DNA from: Zhengitettix transpicula
Taxonomy: Eukaryota > Arthropoda > Insecta > Orthoptera > Tetrigidae
Direction: 5' to 3'
Assembly (NCBI GenBank): GCA_037074705.1
Contig: CM073590.1
Span: forward strand, 209,728,746-209,792,745
DNA: 64,000 nt
Shown: piece by piece, positions 21,676-33,723 of the stretch
Position numbering within the stretch: position 1 is the first letter of the stretch
Layout: every line of letters begins with the position of its first letter
Made by a program: the position numbers and the translations under genes
Notes under the pieces: model-generated
What the model was told of the DNA's origin: nothing
Database searches by the model: none
The model's input: only the letters and a program-made list of their open reading frames with translations

Positions 21676-22690
21676 ACATGTGGTGAGTCGGAACAGTGAT
21701 CATTATAATCATAATTTATTTTCATAGAAACTGCAGAAATTGATCGCAGACTTCAAAAAACAATTATCTGAATAACGTACTGATTCTGGAAAACTAAACA
21801 CTAATAGTTTTGAACTGTAGTCTAGGAACGGATTGTGATTTTAAAACCACCTAGCATGCGGCGTGATAATTACATCTTGTGCGAATGCTCAGATTTGCTA
21901 CAAAGTAAAACTCTTTCTAGGAAACCTTAACACTTGATGCTAGTTAGTGTTGCGTGCTTAATTATAAATGTAGACATTTCACGTTGTAATTTAGTTGTAT
22001 CTGTATATCAGATTTGTTTGTGAGACCGCGTACTTATTAAGGACGACGAGTTTCGAGTAAAAAAATCTCTTGTTAATTTTAATGTGCTTGTTTTGTTACG
22101 GAAATGATGTCACTAATTTCTTTCCGCACTTGTTTTATTTGTGTAATAAAGAACTTATTTCCAAACATGATGTCATGAAATTTTTACATTATCGTCTGAT
22201 ACATATTTTGATGTCCATTTCGAAATTGTCAATTCTTGACGAGGAGCAGCTTCGACATGAATCACGGTACTTTTTATGGAAAGTATTGGCTAGATATCGA
22301 AGCGATCTTATTTATACAGAGTTTCAAAGGAAATCTGGGTATAGATTCAGTCTCCCGCCGAAGAACACTTTAATTTTATATTTGGCAGGAGGACTTTGAA
22401 GAAAGCCTTCTTGTCAAAATGGACGGAATAATAAATATTATTTATTTGAATAACAATATATTGATTCATAATGATTAAATAATAAAGATATGATAATTGG
22501 TTTTTATTTCCATCAGTTTAGATATGTTATTTATGAATTTAAATTAATTAAAAGATCATTATATTATTTTAGGATTTAGATAAATAAAAACTTTAATTAA
22601 TATTCAGTTGAAGTTTATATATTATTTAAAATGCGGTTTATAATTATAAATGAGAATCGTTCTCTTTAGGGTATCGTGGGATCGACCTAG
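21676..22690. other. AT-rich DNA with one unidentified ORF
   Basis: A plus frame from the ATG at 22082 to the stop at 22397-22399 encodes about 105 residues (…DEEQLRHESRYFLWKVLARY…FSLPPKNTLILYLAGGL). It matches no family I know and has no visible neighbours or signals. It may be chance, an exon or a relic. The sequence after 22400 is very AT-rich and empty. Confidence 0.35.
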
Positions 22691-23152
22691 TACGCGCCGT
22701 CAACGACTGAGTATTTTGCACAAATTTGGGCTGAAAGCCTCCACATATCGGAAGTGGATAGCCGCTGAGCAGAGATGAGCCTTGGGGGGTAGTTTTGGAC
22801 AACGCGCGGTGCCTGGTGGTAGCTGCGTTGCTCCTATTGTGACCTCATGATCACTCAAGAAGCCTGGCGAAATTGTGAGTTTCTCGCTCCTCACAAAGCT
22901 TGACTGGAGGTTCTAGCCAGTCCGGACCGATGGTAACAGCATTGGAGTGAGGCCTCGTTTCTCTGTATGGATGACAAGGAAGTATGACACAGTGTCCCGT
23001 TATATAACACATTCTGACTGTTCACGGACACTTCCAAGCGTACCTTCATGTAGTGGGCAAGGTGAAAAACCCCTAACTGCGGAAAGTTCGACAACGTCGT
23101 ACACATTTTCATCGAGTGAGATGAGGGAAAAGGACACTAGGCAAAATTAGAA
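22691..23152 (+). pseudogene. Possible LINE C-terminal relic
   Basis: Fragments in shifting plus frames resemble the Cys/His-rich tail of R1/I-type LINE polyproteins: HKFGLKASTYRKW near 22720, then FTDTSKRTFM near 23020-23050 and KTPNCGKFDNVVHIFIE near 23063-23112, like the x-P-x-C-x-x-C-x8-H-x3-C tail. There are many stops and frame changes. The IS630/Tc1-mariner element at 23155 interrupts or abuts it. Confidence 0.3.
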
Positions 23153-23154
23153 TA

Positions 23155-24460
23155 CAGAGTGGCCCAAAAAAATGTATCCACTGGTTAACAGTCCATAACT
23201 TGCAAACTTATTGACGAAGTTGTCTCTTTTTTGGTAGTGTAATAGTTTGTAGTTCCGCCAATCGCCACATAAACGTTGCATTGCGTTTTTTTTTGTCAGA
23301 GTACAGTCGCCAGGTAGTTAGTGTTTTATTGTTAGTTGTTCCCTGTTACTCGAGTAAACATGGCTGGCGTAAGGCTTACATTTGATGAAAGGAAGTCTGT
23401 TTTAAAGTGGTATTTTAAGTACGAAAACATTAATGAGGTTCAACGGCAATGGCGAAATGTGTATCAAACAGAGCCACCGACACGTTTAACGATTCGTCGC
23501 ATTCGAGACAAATTTGAAGCCGAATGCTGTGTTAAAGATGTACACAAACAACGATCTGGACGACACGTAACAGTAACAAGTCCCATCTTGTGTTACAATT
23601 CACCCGCTCACCACAGAAGTCTGTGTGTCCGTGAAACTGGAATAAGTCGCTCTAGTGTTCAGCAAAGTGGAAGTGCTACATCCCAAGATTGGTACACGCA
23701 ATGAACGAGGACGATTCAGATGGCGTACAGCGAGTGGTTTAATAACATGGTGCGCAACGATGAAGAACTTGCGGAGATGATAGTGTGGTCTGATGAGGCA
23801 CAGTTCAAACTAAATGGTACAGTAAATCGCCACAATTGCATCTACTGGGCCGCCGAAAATCCAAACGTCCATGTAGACAAAGCCAGGAGTAAATGTGTGG
23901 TGTGGGTTGTCTTACCGGGGCCATTCTTCTTTGACGGTACAGTTACCGGTGAGTTGTACCTTCAGAAGCTTCAAACATCTCTTTTACCTGCCATCCAAGA
24001 CTTATATGGAGACGAAAGATTTTATTTTCAACAAGACGGTGCCCCAGCCCACTACCACAATCGTGTTAGGGCTTATCTCAACGAAAATCTACCAGGAAGA
24101 TGGATAGGCCGTAGAGGTGCTGTAGGGTATCCACCACGTTCCCTCTGGACTTTTACCTGTGGGGAACACTAAAGGACGTCGTTTATCGACAAAAGCCACG
24201 CACATTGGATGAACTTGGAGAATCCATCGTACTTTAATGTGCAAATATCCAACTGAACACGTTGCAGTCAGTAGTTCGTGCTGCAGTTCGGCGACATCGT
24301 TTGTGTGTGGATGTTAATAGTGACCATTTCGAACACCTACATTGATATATTTAAGTTGGACTTGAAGAGCTACACTTTCACCAAAAATGAGACAACTCCG
24401 TCAATTAGTTTGCAAGTTATGGACGGTTAACCTGTGGATACATATTTTTGGGCCCCTCTG
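23155..24460 (+). mobile_element. IS630/Tc1-mariner element with about 90-bp terminal inverted repeats
   Basis: The left end (cagagtggcccaaaaaaatg, from 23155) and the reverse complement of the right end (cagaggggcccaaaaatatg, ending 24460) align for about 90 bp. Shared parts include gtccataacttgcaaact and ttgacgaagttgtctc. TA dinucleotides flank both ends (23153-23154 and 24461-24462), the expected target duplication. The length is 1306 bp, close to an autonomous element. The enclosed transposase is broken. The repeats are much longer than the roughly 30 bp of typical mariners. Confidence 0.9.
23360..24345 (+). pseudogene. IS630/Tc1-mariner transposase, frameshifted
   Basis: The ATG at 23360 opens MAGVRLTFDERKSVLKWYFK, an N-terminal helix-turn-helix of the kind that recognises the terminal repeats. 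This frame ends at 23702-23704. A second frame (23720-24172) holds the catalytic part: IVWSDEAQFKLNGTVNRHN (first Asp), FDGTVTGELYLQ and YFQQDGAPAHYH (second Asp). After PPRS the frame breaks again, and a third frame reads DFYLWGTLKDVVYRQKPR then TLDEL (third Asp), followed by SVVRAAVRRHRLCVDV and a stop at 24343-24345. Intact relatives, as I recall them, have a long (about 41-residue) spacing between the second and third Asp. At least two frameshifts plus small deletions make it inactive. It acts, or acted, in cut-and-paste transposition. Confidence 0.85.
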
Positions 24461-24462
24461 TA

Positions 24463-25151
24463 CAATATTGGGTCAGTGACAGCTGAAATTAAGAATCGTG
24501 CGTAAAAGTGACCACGTTCACTCAAAAATAGTGCTTACAAAGAATTTGAACACATCGAATCAAGGAATCACCAGTCGATTCACTGATTTATGACAGTGTT
24601 CACGTCATGCTATTGTGGTGTTAACGCTGATAATATTGCTTTTACGATTATCGTGTTGTCGTTTAGATGATACTAATTGATACTGTAGCTATTATTAAGA
24701 GTCTTCAAGCATAGAATAAGTCCCTTTTTGTCATGGAAACGGCACCACACTGAAGTAATAGCGAGGTGGACTACATGCCTAGGAGAAAGTGTTTGTGGTT
24801 TTAGTCGACGAGAATCTCACATTAGCCATAAGTGCGGTTCCTTCTGTGTGCCAATTATGATGTCCACAGAATCCTTCGCAAGAAAAGGTATTGTGGTCTT
24901 CTGAAAGAGAAAAAGAAGATTCTGTGGCAACTTAAACTTGAAAACATGTATACATATATAAAAAAAATTAAAATTTAATTATTTCTTATCTCTGTTGCAA
25001 TTAGGTAATGAGTAAATTACATGTCTTTGTCAATGTCTTTATGGGATATAGCCATTGCTATTTTCCCGATAATCTTCAGTTTTGATTGACGAGGTCCTGT
25101 GGCCAATTCCGCTTGAGTCTTCTTCTTACTGACGGTTGGTTTGCCAGATTT
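24463..25151. other. No gene recognised
   Basis: Nothing identified, except that 25000-25150 may be the 3' untranslated part of the jockey relic that follows on the minus strand. Confidence 0.4.
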
Positions 25152-25435
25152 TTAACAATGTCGTTTTCGTGTTCTTCTAGCTTCTCGTTGCTGTCTTTGG
25201 ATTTCAGTGGTGACGATTGGTATTTTTAATTCGCTATGAATAGTGTGGTTACTGACGTACCACGGTGCATCCCCCAGCATTCGAAAGGTCTTCGATTGAA
25301 ATCTGTGTAGTATCTTGGTGTGAGATGCCTTTGCACTTCCCCACAGTTGGATCCCGTACGTCCATATGGGCTTCAATATTATTTTGTATAACAGTATCTG
25401 GTTTGTTATTGGTGTGTTGACGTTCTACCTTAAAG
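25152..25435 (-). pseudogene. Jockey-type LINE reverse transcriptase C-terminal relic
   Basis: The minus strand reads NQILLYKIILKPIWTYGIQL, WGSAKASHTKILHRFQSK, then TFRMLGDAPWYVSNHTIHSE. This is the characteristic block downstream of the polymerase fingers/palm in jockey elements (L-L-Y-K-x-x-L-K-P-I-W-T-Y-G-x-Q-L-W-G-x-A, and later A-P-W-Y-V-x-N). About 90 codons are open, and the frame closes at 25152. The endonuclease and the catalytic F/Y-A-D-D box are missing, so this is a 5'-truncated or decayed copy. Confidence 0.8.
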
Positions 25436-25689
25436 TGATTCAGTGCAGCCTACTTTGGCTAAACAGTTCATATATGCGTGGCCTGATAACTGTCACCAAT
25501 GAAGCCATCAAGCGATGCTAGCACGCTCAATTTGTGGGTGGATTCTATATATACTGTGACTGATTGCATCTTAATTTGCAGAATTTAACTCTTTCTTTCT
25601 CTTTTCCGCTTCAGCCGGACGACTACCGTTACATTATATTAAGGATATTTTCAAGTGGCACGTGGTCAACGTAGCACAAGCATCTACCC

Positions 25690-25755
25690 TGGGATTCCAT
25701 CCCGGGACCTCTCTGGTGCGAGGCGGTGACGCTGAACGCTAAACCAGAGCTGGTA
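25690..25755 (-). repeat. tRNA-like, SINE-type fragment
   Basis: The minus strand reads agctctggtttagcg, then gcctcgcaccagagaggtcc, then cgggatggaatcccagg. It follows the order D-arm (A box-like), anticodon-arm-like segment, T-arm of a tRNA. The B box is degenerate (GGATGGAATCC), so it is not a functional tRNA. A tRNA-derived SINE head is the likely reading. Confidence 0.5.
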
Positions 25756-26357
25756 CAAAGCTATTATCGACATATATTAATTATCTCCTTCGTTATCATA
25801 TAATTAAGAATCACGGTATGAAATGCGTTTCGAATTTACTTTACTTTCAACTTGAACAATTTAACAAACAATCACTAGTTTTCTTCAGATTTCTTTCTCT
25901 GGAGTAAAAAATATATCTTTTTATGTCCGTCCCTATAACGTAAAGGATAACGAATGTTTTTCCCGTGTTATGAATTCCATTCCTATTTTCTTTCCTTTTA
26001 TATTATTAAGTTTTTCGTCATTTCAACAGGTTCTTGTTTTCGGAGCACACACACACACAAACACAAACAGTCAATTTTATTCATTAGAGTTCGCCATTCC
26101 CCAGATTCAATAAAGCCCTACACATCTCCAGAATTTCAAAACATTCTTCTATTGATATATTATACAAAATCAATCAAAAGTATACAAAATAAACGTACCG
26201 GCGCACTTCAAATATTAATTTAATCACTTCTGTGGAGGAATGAATGGAGAGGCTATAAAGTTTGTCAAGTCGTGTGCTGTGACATATAAGTGAAACCGTA
26301 GAAAACCTGATAAAGGCAGAATCTTGTCATTAAATCTCCAACCTCTTGTTTATAAGT
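25756..26357. other. No gene; fragment of repeat E
   Basis: AT-rich DNA. acacacacacaaacacaaac then agtcaattttattcattaga (about 26046-26085) matches the end of the repeat E copy at 53168-53206. Confidence 0.5.
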
Positions 26358-26460
26358 AACTAGTTGAGTGTTCGGCGTTGCTCGGGTTCTCATAATTAAA
26401 CTCAGCGACATTCATAACACCGGATTTGACTCAAATCTACTTTTCTGATATAAAACAATC
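26358..26460 (+). repeat. Dispersed repeat E, copy 1 (start only)
   Basis: tgttcggcgttgctcgggtt then ctcataattaaactcagcga, cattcataac and cggatttgactcaaatct align with 52862-52950. The gttgctcgggt signature is common in arthropod dispersed repeats. The copy loses similarity after about 100 bp. Confidence 0.7.
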
Positions 26461-26800
26461 GCTGTGTGATGTGTATCTCATTTATAATTTGAGTGGATAA
26501 AATTTTCCATATTGGCATCAACACCAGATACAAAGTTCGCACAATGGAACAATAATTTTCTTTGGTAACCAATGCACTACGCTGGGAAGCGGCCGGATAG
26601 TTTTTTGTCTCGAGCGTGCAGCGGGTGGTCACTGGTCAGAGGAACTAAAAGGGTCAATCTAGATGTTGGTAAATGGATTGGACGGTCAGAAAGGGAGGAT
26701 TGAGTTTGGCAAAGTGCCTCTGGATGTAGACAAAATATAATGCTTTGCTGAACTATATAGTTGAGAATTGCAGTGCTTATGATCAAATAAGCTCTGAAGG
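26461..26800. other. No gene recognised
   Basis: Nothing identified. Two overlapping minus-strand frames are unsupported. Confidence 0.4.
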
Positions 26801-27062
26801 TTTTTCTTTTTTTTTAGGGCAACAGGCTACATGAGGGTAATCCACGTTGGGCAACTCCCCTTTAATAGAATAGGTAAGGATTTGAATGGGGGGATGCGGA
26901 AGGGTAGAGGAAGGTAGCCAAGGGTTACTAGGACCCCGGGGCTATAGTTTAAGGATCCTACCCGGCATTCGCCTATAGAAATGCAGGGAAAACCCTAGAA
27001 AAACCTGCATCAGGTAGGTCGGGCATTGGGTACTTGTCCCACACCCCAGGAGTTTGCTGTAT
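26801..27062 (-). repeat. Family A retroposon copy A5
   Basis: Poly(T) 26801-26815, then caggctacatgagggtaatc through ggatcctacccggcattcgc, cctgcatcaggtaggtcggg and ggagtttgctgt. Relative to A2 it lacks about 18 bp near 27045 and stops at about 27062, so it is 5'-truncated. Confidence 0.9.
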
Positions 27063-30000
27063 GGAAGCCGTGTACTAAAACTGACTGGGCGATGCAGGAT
27101 TTTCTGTAGGAGAGAAATGAAGAATGGACGCTGTTCACCATTTCCCGATTACACCGACTTTTACGTAAACAAATCCAGCAGTTGTCTCTTATTACATTTC
27201 ACAAATATTAATTGTCATTTTCATTCTAGTTTGTTTCGCATTCCACCCTAAGATTTTCCTTATTTTACAGTGCGCACTTTGTATGCGTGTAATATTTTGG
27301 AATCATTAATTTGTCAATCAAACAAATTTAGTGTTATTAAATTCAAAAAAATGGTATCAAACAAAATTAATAATAAATTAAAGTAATTAATTATGAAATT
27401 GAGAGACTCAATAACCCATAACACCTCCCAAAGAGCTTAATTTATAAATCCCCCCTCTCTACACACAAGTTTGAACACTCCTGCTAATAATATGTAGTGT
27501 TCAACTTAACAATATATTTTTATAATAACAAGAAAATAAGAACCGTTTGACAGGACCGACGATTGGGTGCATGCAATATCTCTTCAAAGTTGGCATTTCT
27601 GTGGGTACGAACCTTCACGAAGATCTCACGAGTTGCGTGAGAGACGAACATAATACAGTGAGGATAGCAATTTGCCAGGAAATATTGACTCGTAATTGCG
27701 ACATGAAAAATGTTTTCATTAGCTGTTATAATGGATTAGGTGGATTCATTTTTTCGATCTTGAAAGGGAAATTTCAGACTGTAGAACGGAAACACGAGAC
27801 ATTCTGTCAATTACGTGTCTGCTTCGTTCCCCGAGACCTAATATCTTGAACACATCACGCAGATGGCGTCAATCCTCAGTTTTAATATTTCTCAAAAAAT
27901 ATTTTTTTTAAGTTCACGTCAGTCTGAATTCACCAAAACTATTTAATATTGAAATATTTCTCGAAAATATTATTATGATGTTTTAGGCGCGTTTAGAAAT
28001 ATGTTGTTTTGGATCAATTTTAAATTAATATGAGTTAAATTGTATACTTTTGTACACAATTTTATACACTAAAGTTTCAAATATGATACTGACGACGGTA
28101 AACGCCGAAAGTTATTTCAAAATGTAAATAAATGATCTGGAGAAATTTAGCTTCTTATATTTTTATGTGATTGATAAAAAATATTGGTATATATGTTGAA
28201 GAATATATCAAATACTGTATTTACAACTTATAGACAATACGTAGTTAGAATACACAAATTTATTTCACTCATTTGAAATTAAAATGTGGATAACATATAT
28301 ATCAACAAATTACGATATTTATTATCAATTAAAAACTTATTATTTTATTTTATAAGTTGCTTAAAATTTTAGCATAAAACAGCGCTGAGTGAATGCATTT
28401 TGTGTGATACAACTACGTGGGGAGGAGGCTTGGAAAATTCGTTGAAGCCACTAAGTGCTATTCAAAAGTAAATTTTGAAAAAATATGTCATATTCATATG
28501 AAATATAATAATAATATCAATATAAGAATGGAAAAATTTTCCTACTTGCAAAATTCCTGTACGAAAATGTCTAAAAAATAGTAACTTGTTTACCACCACT
28601 GAAATTATGTATTTGTATGCCATTGAGATGTTAAATTGCTGAATAGAGACTTAAATGACTTGAACAATATTAGCACGAGGCTAAAAATAATTAGAAACGG
28701 ACTAATAATTCAAGATTACATCTCTTATGCTTTAAATTTTATTATTCGTTATGTCTTTACTGTATTGGAAAATCCTATTTGTTTTTAAAGAAAATTCCTG
28801 CTTATCTTCAAAAAAGGAATGTTATGTGTGAACGTGTATGAATGTGTGTGAATGAGTTACTCCCGTGAGTTTTCTGTATATTTCGAATTACAACCTCTTA
28901 ATATGTGGTGTGTAGCTCCAGTGTAATTCATGTGTCTTAATTTTTTTGTTATTGTAATTGCATTTTGTTTTTAATATAAATTTGAGTTATAAAGGTATTT
29001 TATTTAATTTCCATAATAGTCTCCGAGGTTGAATTAGGAAAATAAATTTCCTGCACAAATTTAAATAAGCAGCAGTTTCACCCACATCGTTGCCCGACTG
29101 ATTGGTGAATGGTTGTTTAGGAAATACTAAATTCCACAGTTTTTGAAAATGAGTAGACGTTGCAATATCATAACAGAATCATGTTACGGAAAAGTATAAC
29201 GGAACCTTTTTCATCATTGTTTCGTAAATTAAATAATACGCACCTTAATTATTTTAATTTAACGAAAATTTGTATAAACATGATTATCTGAAACAACTAA
29301 CGATGCATTGTTGACAAGAGATGAATACTTCGATAGTAGTTAAATACGTGAAATTGATTGAGTGATGTGATAGGTAAAATTGACGAGGGCATTTGATCAA
29401 TTTTTTTTAGAAATTTTTGTCGCTGTAAATATTAGCTAGTGTTAATTATTTAGTTACACAAAGTAAATAAATAGGTTAATATTCGTTTTAGGTCATTTCA
29501 GTCTTATAACATCTGTGTAATGCATTCAAAAACTTATTTATCATTTAAGTTTAGGTCGTGAGATATAGCAAGTCGCACAAAATTCTGTGTAGGAGAAGGG
29601 AGAAGATGGAGGGGAATATTATCGTCATGCGGGCCTTCCCCTGGGAACCACTATTATCATTCTTAAAAACTTTCATTATATTATTACGAAAGGGATATAC
29701 AGAAAGGGGCAAGGCCTATTTATCACACCCTGTACTTTTCATCTCTTAACCATTACGGACGAGTTTTTGACGTACAAGATGTCCTGAACTGAACACAATA
29801 TCTTTACATGTGACAAAGCTTTCAGAATAGTTTTCAAACTACCAAGTTGCGGTAACAAAGGTTCGTGTTAATGTGAGCTTCGACTTACTCCCACTACAAA
29901 TGCAGGCAAGTGGACGACTGTGCATCTTATTTTCACAAGACCAGTTATAATACCTTATTTAAAATATAAGACGAATCCTATTTCACCATAATACGGTTAG

Positions 30001-30585
30001 TGGGGAATAATTATATTTTTGTAGATATTTAGGTAATCTGCAACATAGAACTGATGTGAATAAAGAAATGAAAATTGTTAAATATAAAAGATTCTAACGC
30101 ACGTAGCAACAAAGTACCCACTGATTTTTGTATTCGGTAAACGGTCACTTGTCATAACAGACCGAGGATTTTTATACAAACGGCGGAACGACCTCAGACC
30201 GTTTCTTGAGAGCTGTTTAGGTTTTTAGGAGTTTGCGGTTGTTGTCGTGCTGAGACAAGAAAACTGCGAACACAGCTGCGAGCAGATTCTAATTTGCTGC
30301 ATGTGTTCAAGTGTGCTTCAGGATGCATGAAGATGGAGGGTGATTAGCGTTCAGACGGAACGGAAAATGTCAGGCTTGAAACCGTACGACGCGTTTATCA
30401 CCAGAAACGGGTGACAAAAGTAAGCGGACGAACCGGAATTTCTAAATAATTTACCTATGTTGACAACAACACGAATGAGCGATATTGTGGCTTTGCTTAT
30501 TAACTTAGTGTCTGGTAATTAACATTCGGGAGGATATTATATGAAATAGCCAAATACAGACTTTTAAAGTTATGTTACATCAGTA
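27063..30585. other. No gene recognised
   Basis: Mostly very AT-rich. The 100-codon frame at 27547-27849 begins at TTG and shows no known motif. The block at 30090-30440 is less AT-rich without a recognisable product. A hammerhead-like motif lies at 28089-28114. Confidence 0.4.
28089..28114 (+). ncRNA. Hammerhead-like core, decayed
   Basis: CTGACGA, CGG, loop taaacg, CC, GAAAGTTA. The 5' box is exact and GAAA is present, but the following C is G and stem II is only 2-3 bp. Confidence 0.35.
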
Positions 30586-30587
30586 TA

Positions 30588-31841
30588 CCACTGTGAACAA
30601 AAAGTAAGGTGAATTTATTTATAAAATATAAATTCTTTATTTATTCTTCCAAATCAATTTCATTCCCTTCAAAGTAATCCCCGTCCGATAAAACGCACTT
30701 TTTCCAACGCTTTTTCCAGTCCTCGAAACAATCAGAATAGTCTTTATCCGGTACAGCCTTCAAGACCTTCTTCGATTCGGTTTTTTTCTCCTCAATCGTG
30801 TCAAAACGGCGTCACCGCATTGGCCTTTTGAGTTTGCTGAATAGCCAGAAGTCGCTCGGAGCTAAATCAGTCGAATACGGTGAGTTTTTGGCAAAAAAGT
30901 CGCGAAGAACCAATGCAGTATGACATGGTGCATTATCGTGATGAAGGAACCAAGAGTTGTTCGCCCATAATCCCGGCCGTTTCAGACGAATAGCTTCACG
31001 CAAACGACGCATAACGCTCAAATAATACTCTTTGTTGATACTTTGGCCCGGCGGAAGGAATTCATAGTGCACCACACCACGATAATCAAAGCAAACTGTC
31101 AACATGACCTTGATTTTCGATCGACTTTGCCGTGGTCTTGCTTCACCTTTTGCACGATATTCGCTGGATTGGTCGGTGGTTTCAGGGTCGTATGCGTAAA
31201 TCCAAGTCTCGTCTCCAGTAATGATGCATTTCAAGTGGTCCTGATAGTCATACAGCAAAGTTTCACACACATCAACGCGTCGCTTTTTTTTTCCAAAAAA
31301 TTGAGCGATTTTGGCACCAATCGAGTTTTGACGCGTTTGAGACACAAAACATTCTTCAAAATGGTATTCCAACAGTATCAGCGAGATCTCTAATTGTCCA
31401 TCGACGATTTTCAAGCACCAAATCTTTGATTTTTTGGACGTGTCCCTCGTCGGTAGACGTTGATGGTCGTCCAGAGCGCGGTTCGTCTTCAACGCGTTCT
31501 CGGTCCTCTTTGAACTCGTTGTACCATTTATAAACGTTTTTTTGTGCCATAGTTTGATCACCAAACGCCTTCCGCAACATTTTCAACGTGTCAGCACAAG
31601 AATATTCGTTCCGCAAATAAAATTTGATGCAAGTTCTTTGCTCAACAAAATCACCCATTGCAAAAATCTAAAAATTCACTTTTGGTTGTTTAGAAAAACA
31701 CGTGTAACTCGGAGATATTAAACCTTTTAACAAACAGACGGTTGGAAAATATTATAGACAGTCCTACCAACACAGAAAAAAAATTACCTGCCTTCCTAAT
31801 ACCCGAAATGAAAATTTCTCCTTACTTTTTGATCACAGTAG
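30588..31841 (-). mobile_element. Mariner transposon, near full length with both ends
   Basis: The terminal inverted repeats align for about 28 bp: left actgtgaacaaaaagtaagg from 30590, right (reverse complement) actgtgatcaaaaagtaagg ending near 31839. TA target duplications flank them at 30586-30587 and 31842-31843. The total of 1254 bp fits mariners of about 1.25-1.3 kb. The transposase lies on the minus strand. The good state of the ends suggests a relatively late arrival. Confidence 0.95.
30641..31658 (-). pseudogene. Mariner (irritans-like) transposase, inactivated
   Basis: The start at 31656-31658 opens MGDFVEQRTCIKFYLRNEY, the helix-turn-helix N-terminus (FKEDRERVEDEPRSGRPSTS marks the linker). 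A frameshift near 31360-31370 follows IRDLADTVGIPF. The next frame carries IITGDETWIYAYDPETTDQS (first Asp), KIKVMLTVCFDYRGVVHYEF, WFLHHDNAPCHT (second Asp) and YSTDLAPSDFWLF (third Asp). A TGA interrupts MR-stop-RRFDTIEE at 30812-30814, and the frame then stays open through KRWKKCVLSDGDYFEGN to the stop TAA at 30641-30643. Only 27 residues separate the second and third Asp, against 34 in active mariners, so a 7-codon in-frame deletion removed part of the catalytic domain. The product would have been a cut-and-paste transposase. Confidence 0.95.
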
Positions 31842-31843
31842 TA

Positions 31844-33500
31844 CATTGAATTCATGTTAAAATCGAAACTGATTTGTTAAGTAATATTTTCAATCTTTTA
31901 AATAATGATTCATAATTGTTCCAATTTATGAATCAATCTCTAAAATGTGGTCTACGAAATTCAATTTCTTTGCTGTTTTAGTTCGAAAATGTAATCCTTG
32001 AATTTAGTTTAATATCCTTGTACTGTTTTGTGTGCAATTCTTTATATAGCCTGATAAAGGTTCACATTAGGACTGAAACATGCAGCTTGATTAATTAAAT
32101 TGTAAGTTTAAAAGTCTGTTTTCTACTATTATATTTAAACAATTTAAACTATAGAGACGTAAAGAATTAAATTAACGAGAATAGTAGTTTTTTTAATGAT
32201 ACTAAATGCTCCGATCCCCGACATGAAATCATAATTTACATTCCTTTCGACGAGTGTACTATTTAATTTTTTTTTTTGCTCTGTGTCTCGTTCTCTGTTG
32301 ATCCGTCGTCACTCGTATGGGAAGATTTCGAGCGATGCTCTAAATAACCTGTAGTTCCTGCAACGACAAACCAACTTCCTGTGGAGCTAAACATAAACAT
32401 CCGAAAATAGTCGAAACTACAACATAAGGCACCCCAACACTTCCCAAAACCAAGTTTCGTTCCTGACCTTTATGACATTTACGTAAGAATGCATCTCTTA
32501 CAATTTGAACTTAAAAAAATTACACGGTAGTGAACAATTAATTACTGTATTTCAAAAATGAATTAAAAATTTTCTGACGTTCTTGAAAGATACAATATGA
32601 ATATTAACGGCCCAAAAAGTCGGAATAAAATATTCAGTAAAGAAATAAACAAATTCTTCAACGCTCCGGCCTTACGTTTAGAACTCTTCGCGTTTTAATT
32701 AGAGGCTTAGACTTCGATATTATTTAGTTACGATGATATTAAGAAGGGAATAAGTTGAAATTATTTTCCATTTTTTTTATAATTTAACAACAAGTTAAAT
32801 ATGACTATTTGAAGAATAAATTGATGGCCTTCTATAAAAACGAAAATGAAATGTAAACATTAGTTTAGAAATATCGAAAAGACATCAAAATCTGAATGAA
32901 AAAATTGTCTGACATTCTTGTAAAGTATAATATAAATACTGTCGGCCAAATAAGTAATAATAAAATATTTATTAAAATATATTCATAGACAAATACGCCT
33001 TTTTGTCATTAATTAATTATTCATGATATATACTTATAAAATGTCAGATAAAATATTTAATAAATGAATAACAAAATCTTCATCGACAAATTCAACGTTT
33101 CGTTCTTAATTAATATTTATATTATATATTTATAATATTTCTGACGTTTATCTAGGAGTCGTCCCTGAATCCTCTCAAGAATGACTTCGTTTTTTAATTG
33201 GCATCCATTGTAATCCAAAAATGTAGATTTTTAAGTAATACCGGAAAAAATCGAGCATTTTTGTTTCACCACAGAACGTGCCGAAAATCAGCAGAAGTTT
33301 TTTGTAATAATTGTTCCGCAGGAACGGAACAAGCTTTACTGTTACTCCAGTAATTTAACCTGTTACCAAAATGAGTCGTAAGAATTGTCAATGTTTATAC
33401 CAAATTAAAATTAATATAATAAGAAAATAGTAACGAGGTCAGTAATCACACAAAAGCTAAAAATACTGAGCTAATGTTGATGTTAATATGCATTGAAGTG
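31844..33500. other. No gene recognised
   Basis: AT-rich DNA. Only the hammerhead-like motif at 32051-32082 is noted. Confidence 0.45.
32051..32082 (+). ncRNA. Hammerhead-like core, decayed
   Basis: CTGATAA, A, GGTTC, loop acatta, GGACT, GAAACATG. Stem II pairs over 5 bp with wobble pairs. CUGANGA differs at one position, and the triplet after GAAAC is altered. Confidence 0.4.
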
Positions 33501-33723
33501 TTTTTTTTTACGGTAACAGGCTACATGAGACTAATCCACATGGTGGCAACTACCCTTTAATAGCATAGGAAGGGATTTGAAAGGGGGGATGCGGAAGGGT
33601 AGAGGAAGGTAGCCAAGGGTTAACTAGGGCCCCCGGGCTCAGGTTAAGGATCCTACCCGGCATTCGCCTAAAAGTAATGCAGGACAAACCCTAGAAAAAC
33701 CTGCATCAGGTAGGTCGGGCATT
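33501..33723 (-). repeat. Family A retroposon copy A6
   Basis: Poly(T) 33501-33509, then caggctacatgagactaatc through tagcataggaagggatttga, agccaagggttaactagggc, aaaaacctgcatcaggtagg and tcgggcatt, where homology ends at 33723. About 215 bp, 5'-truncated. Confidence 0.9.
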
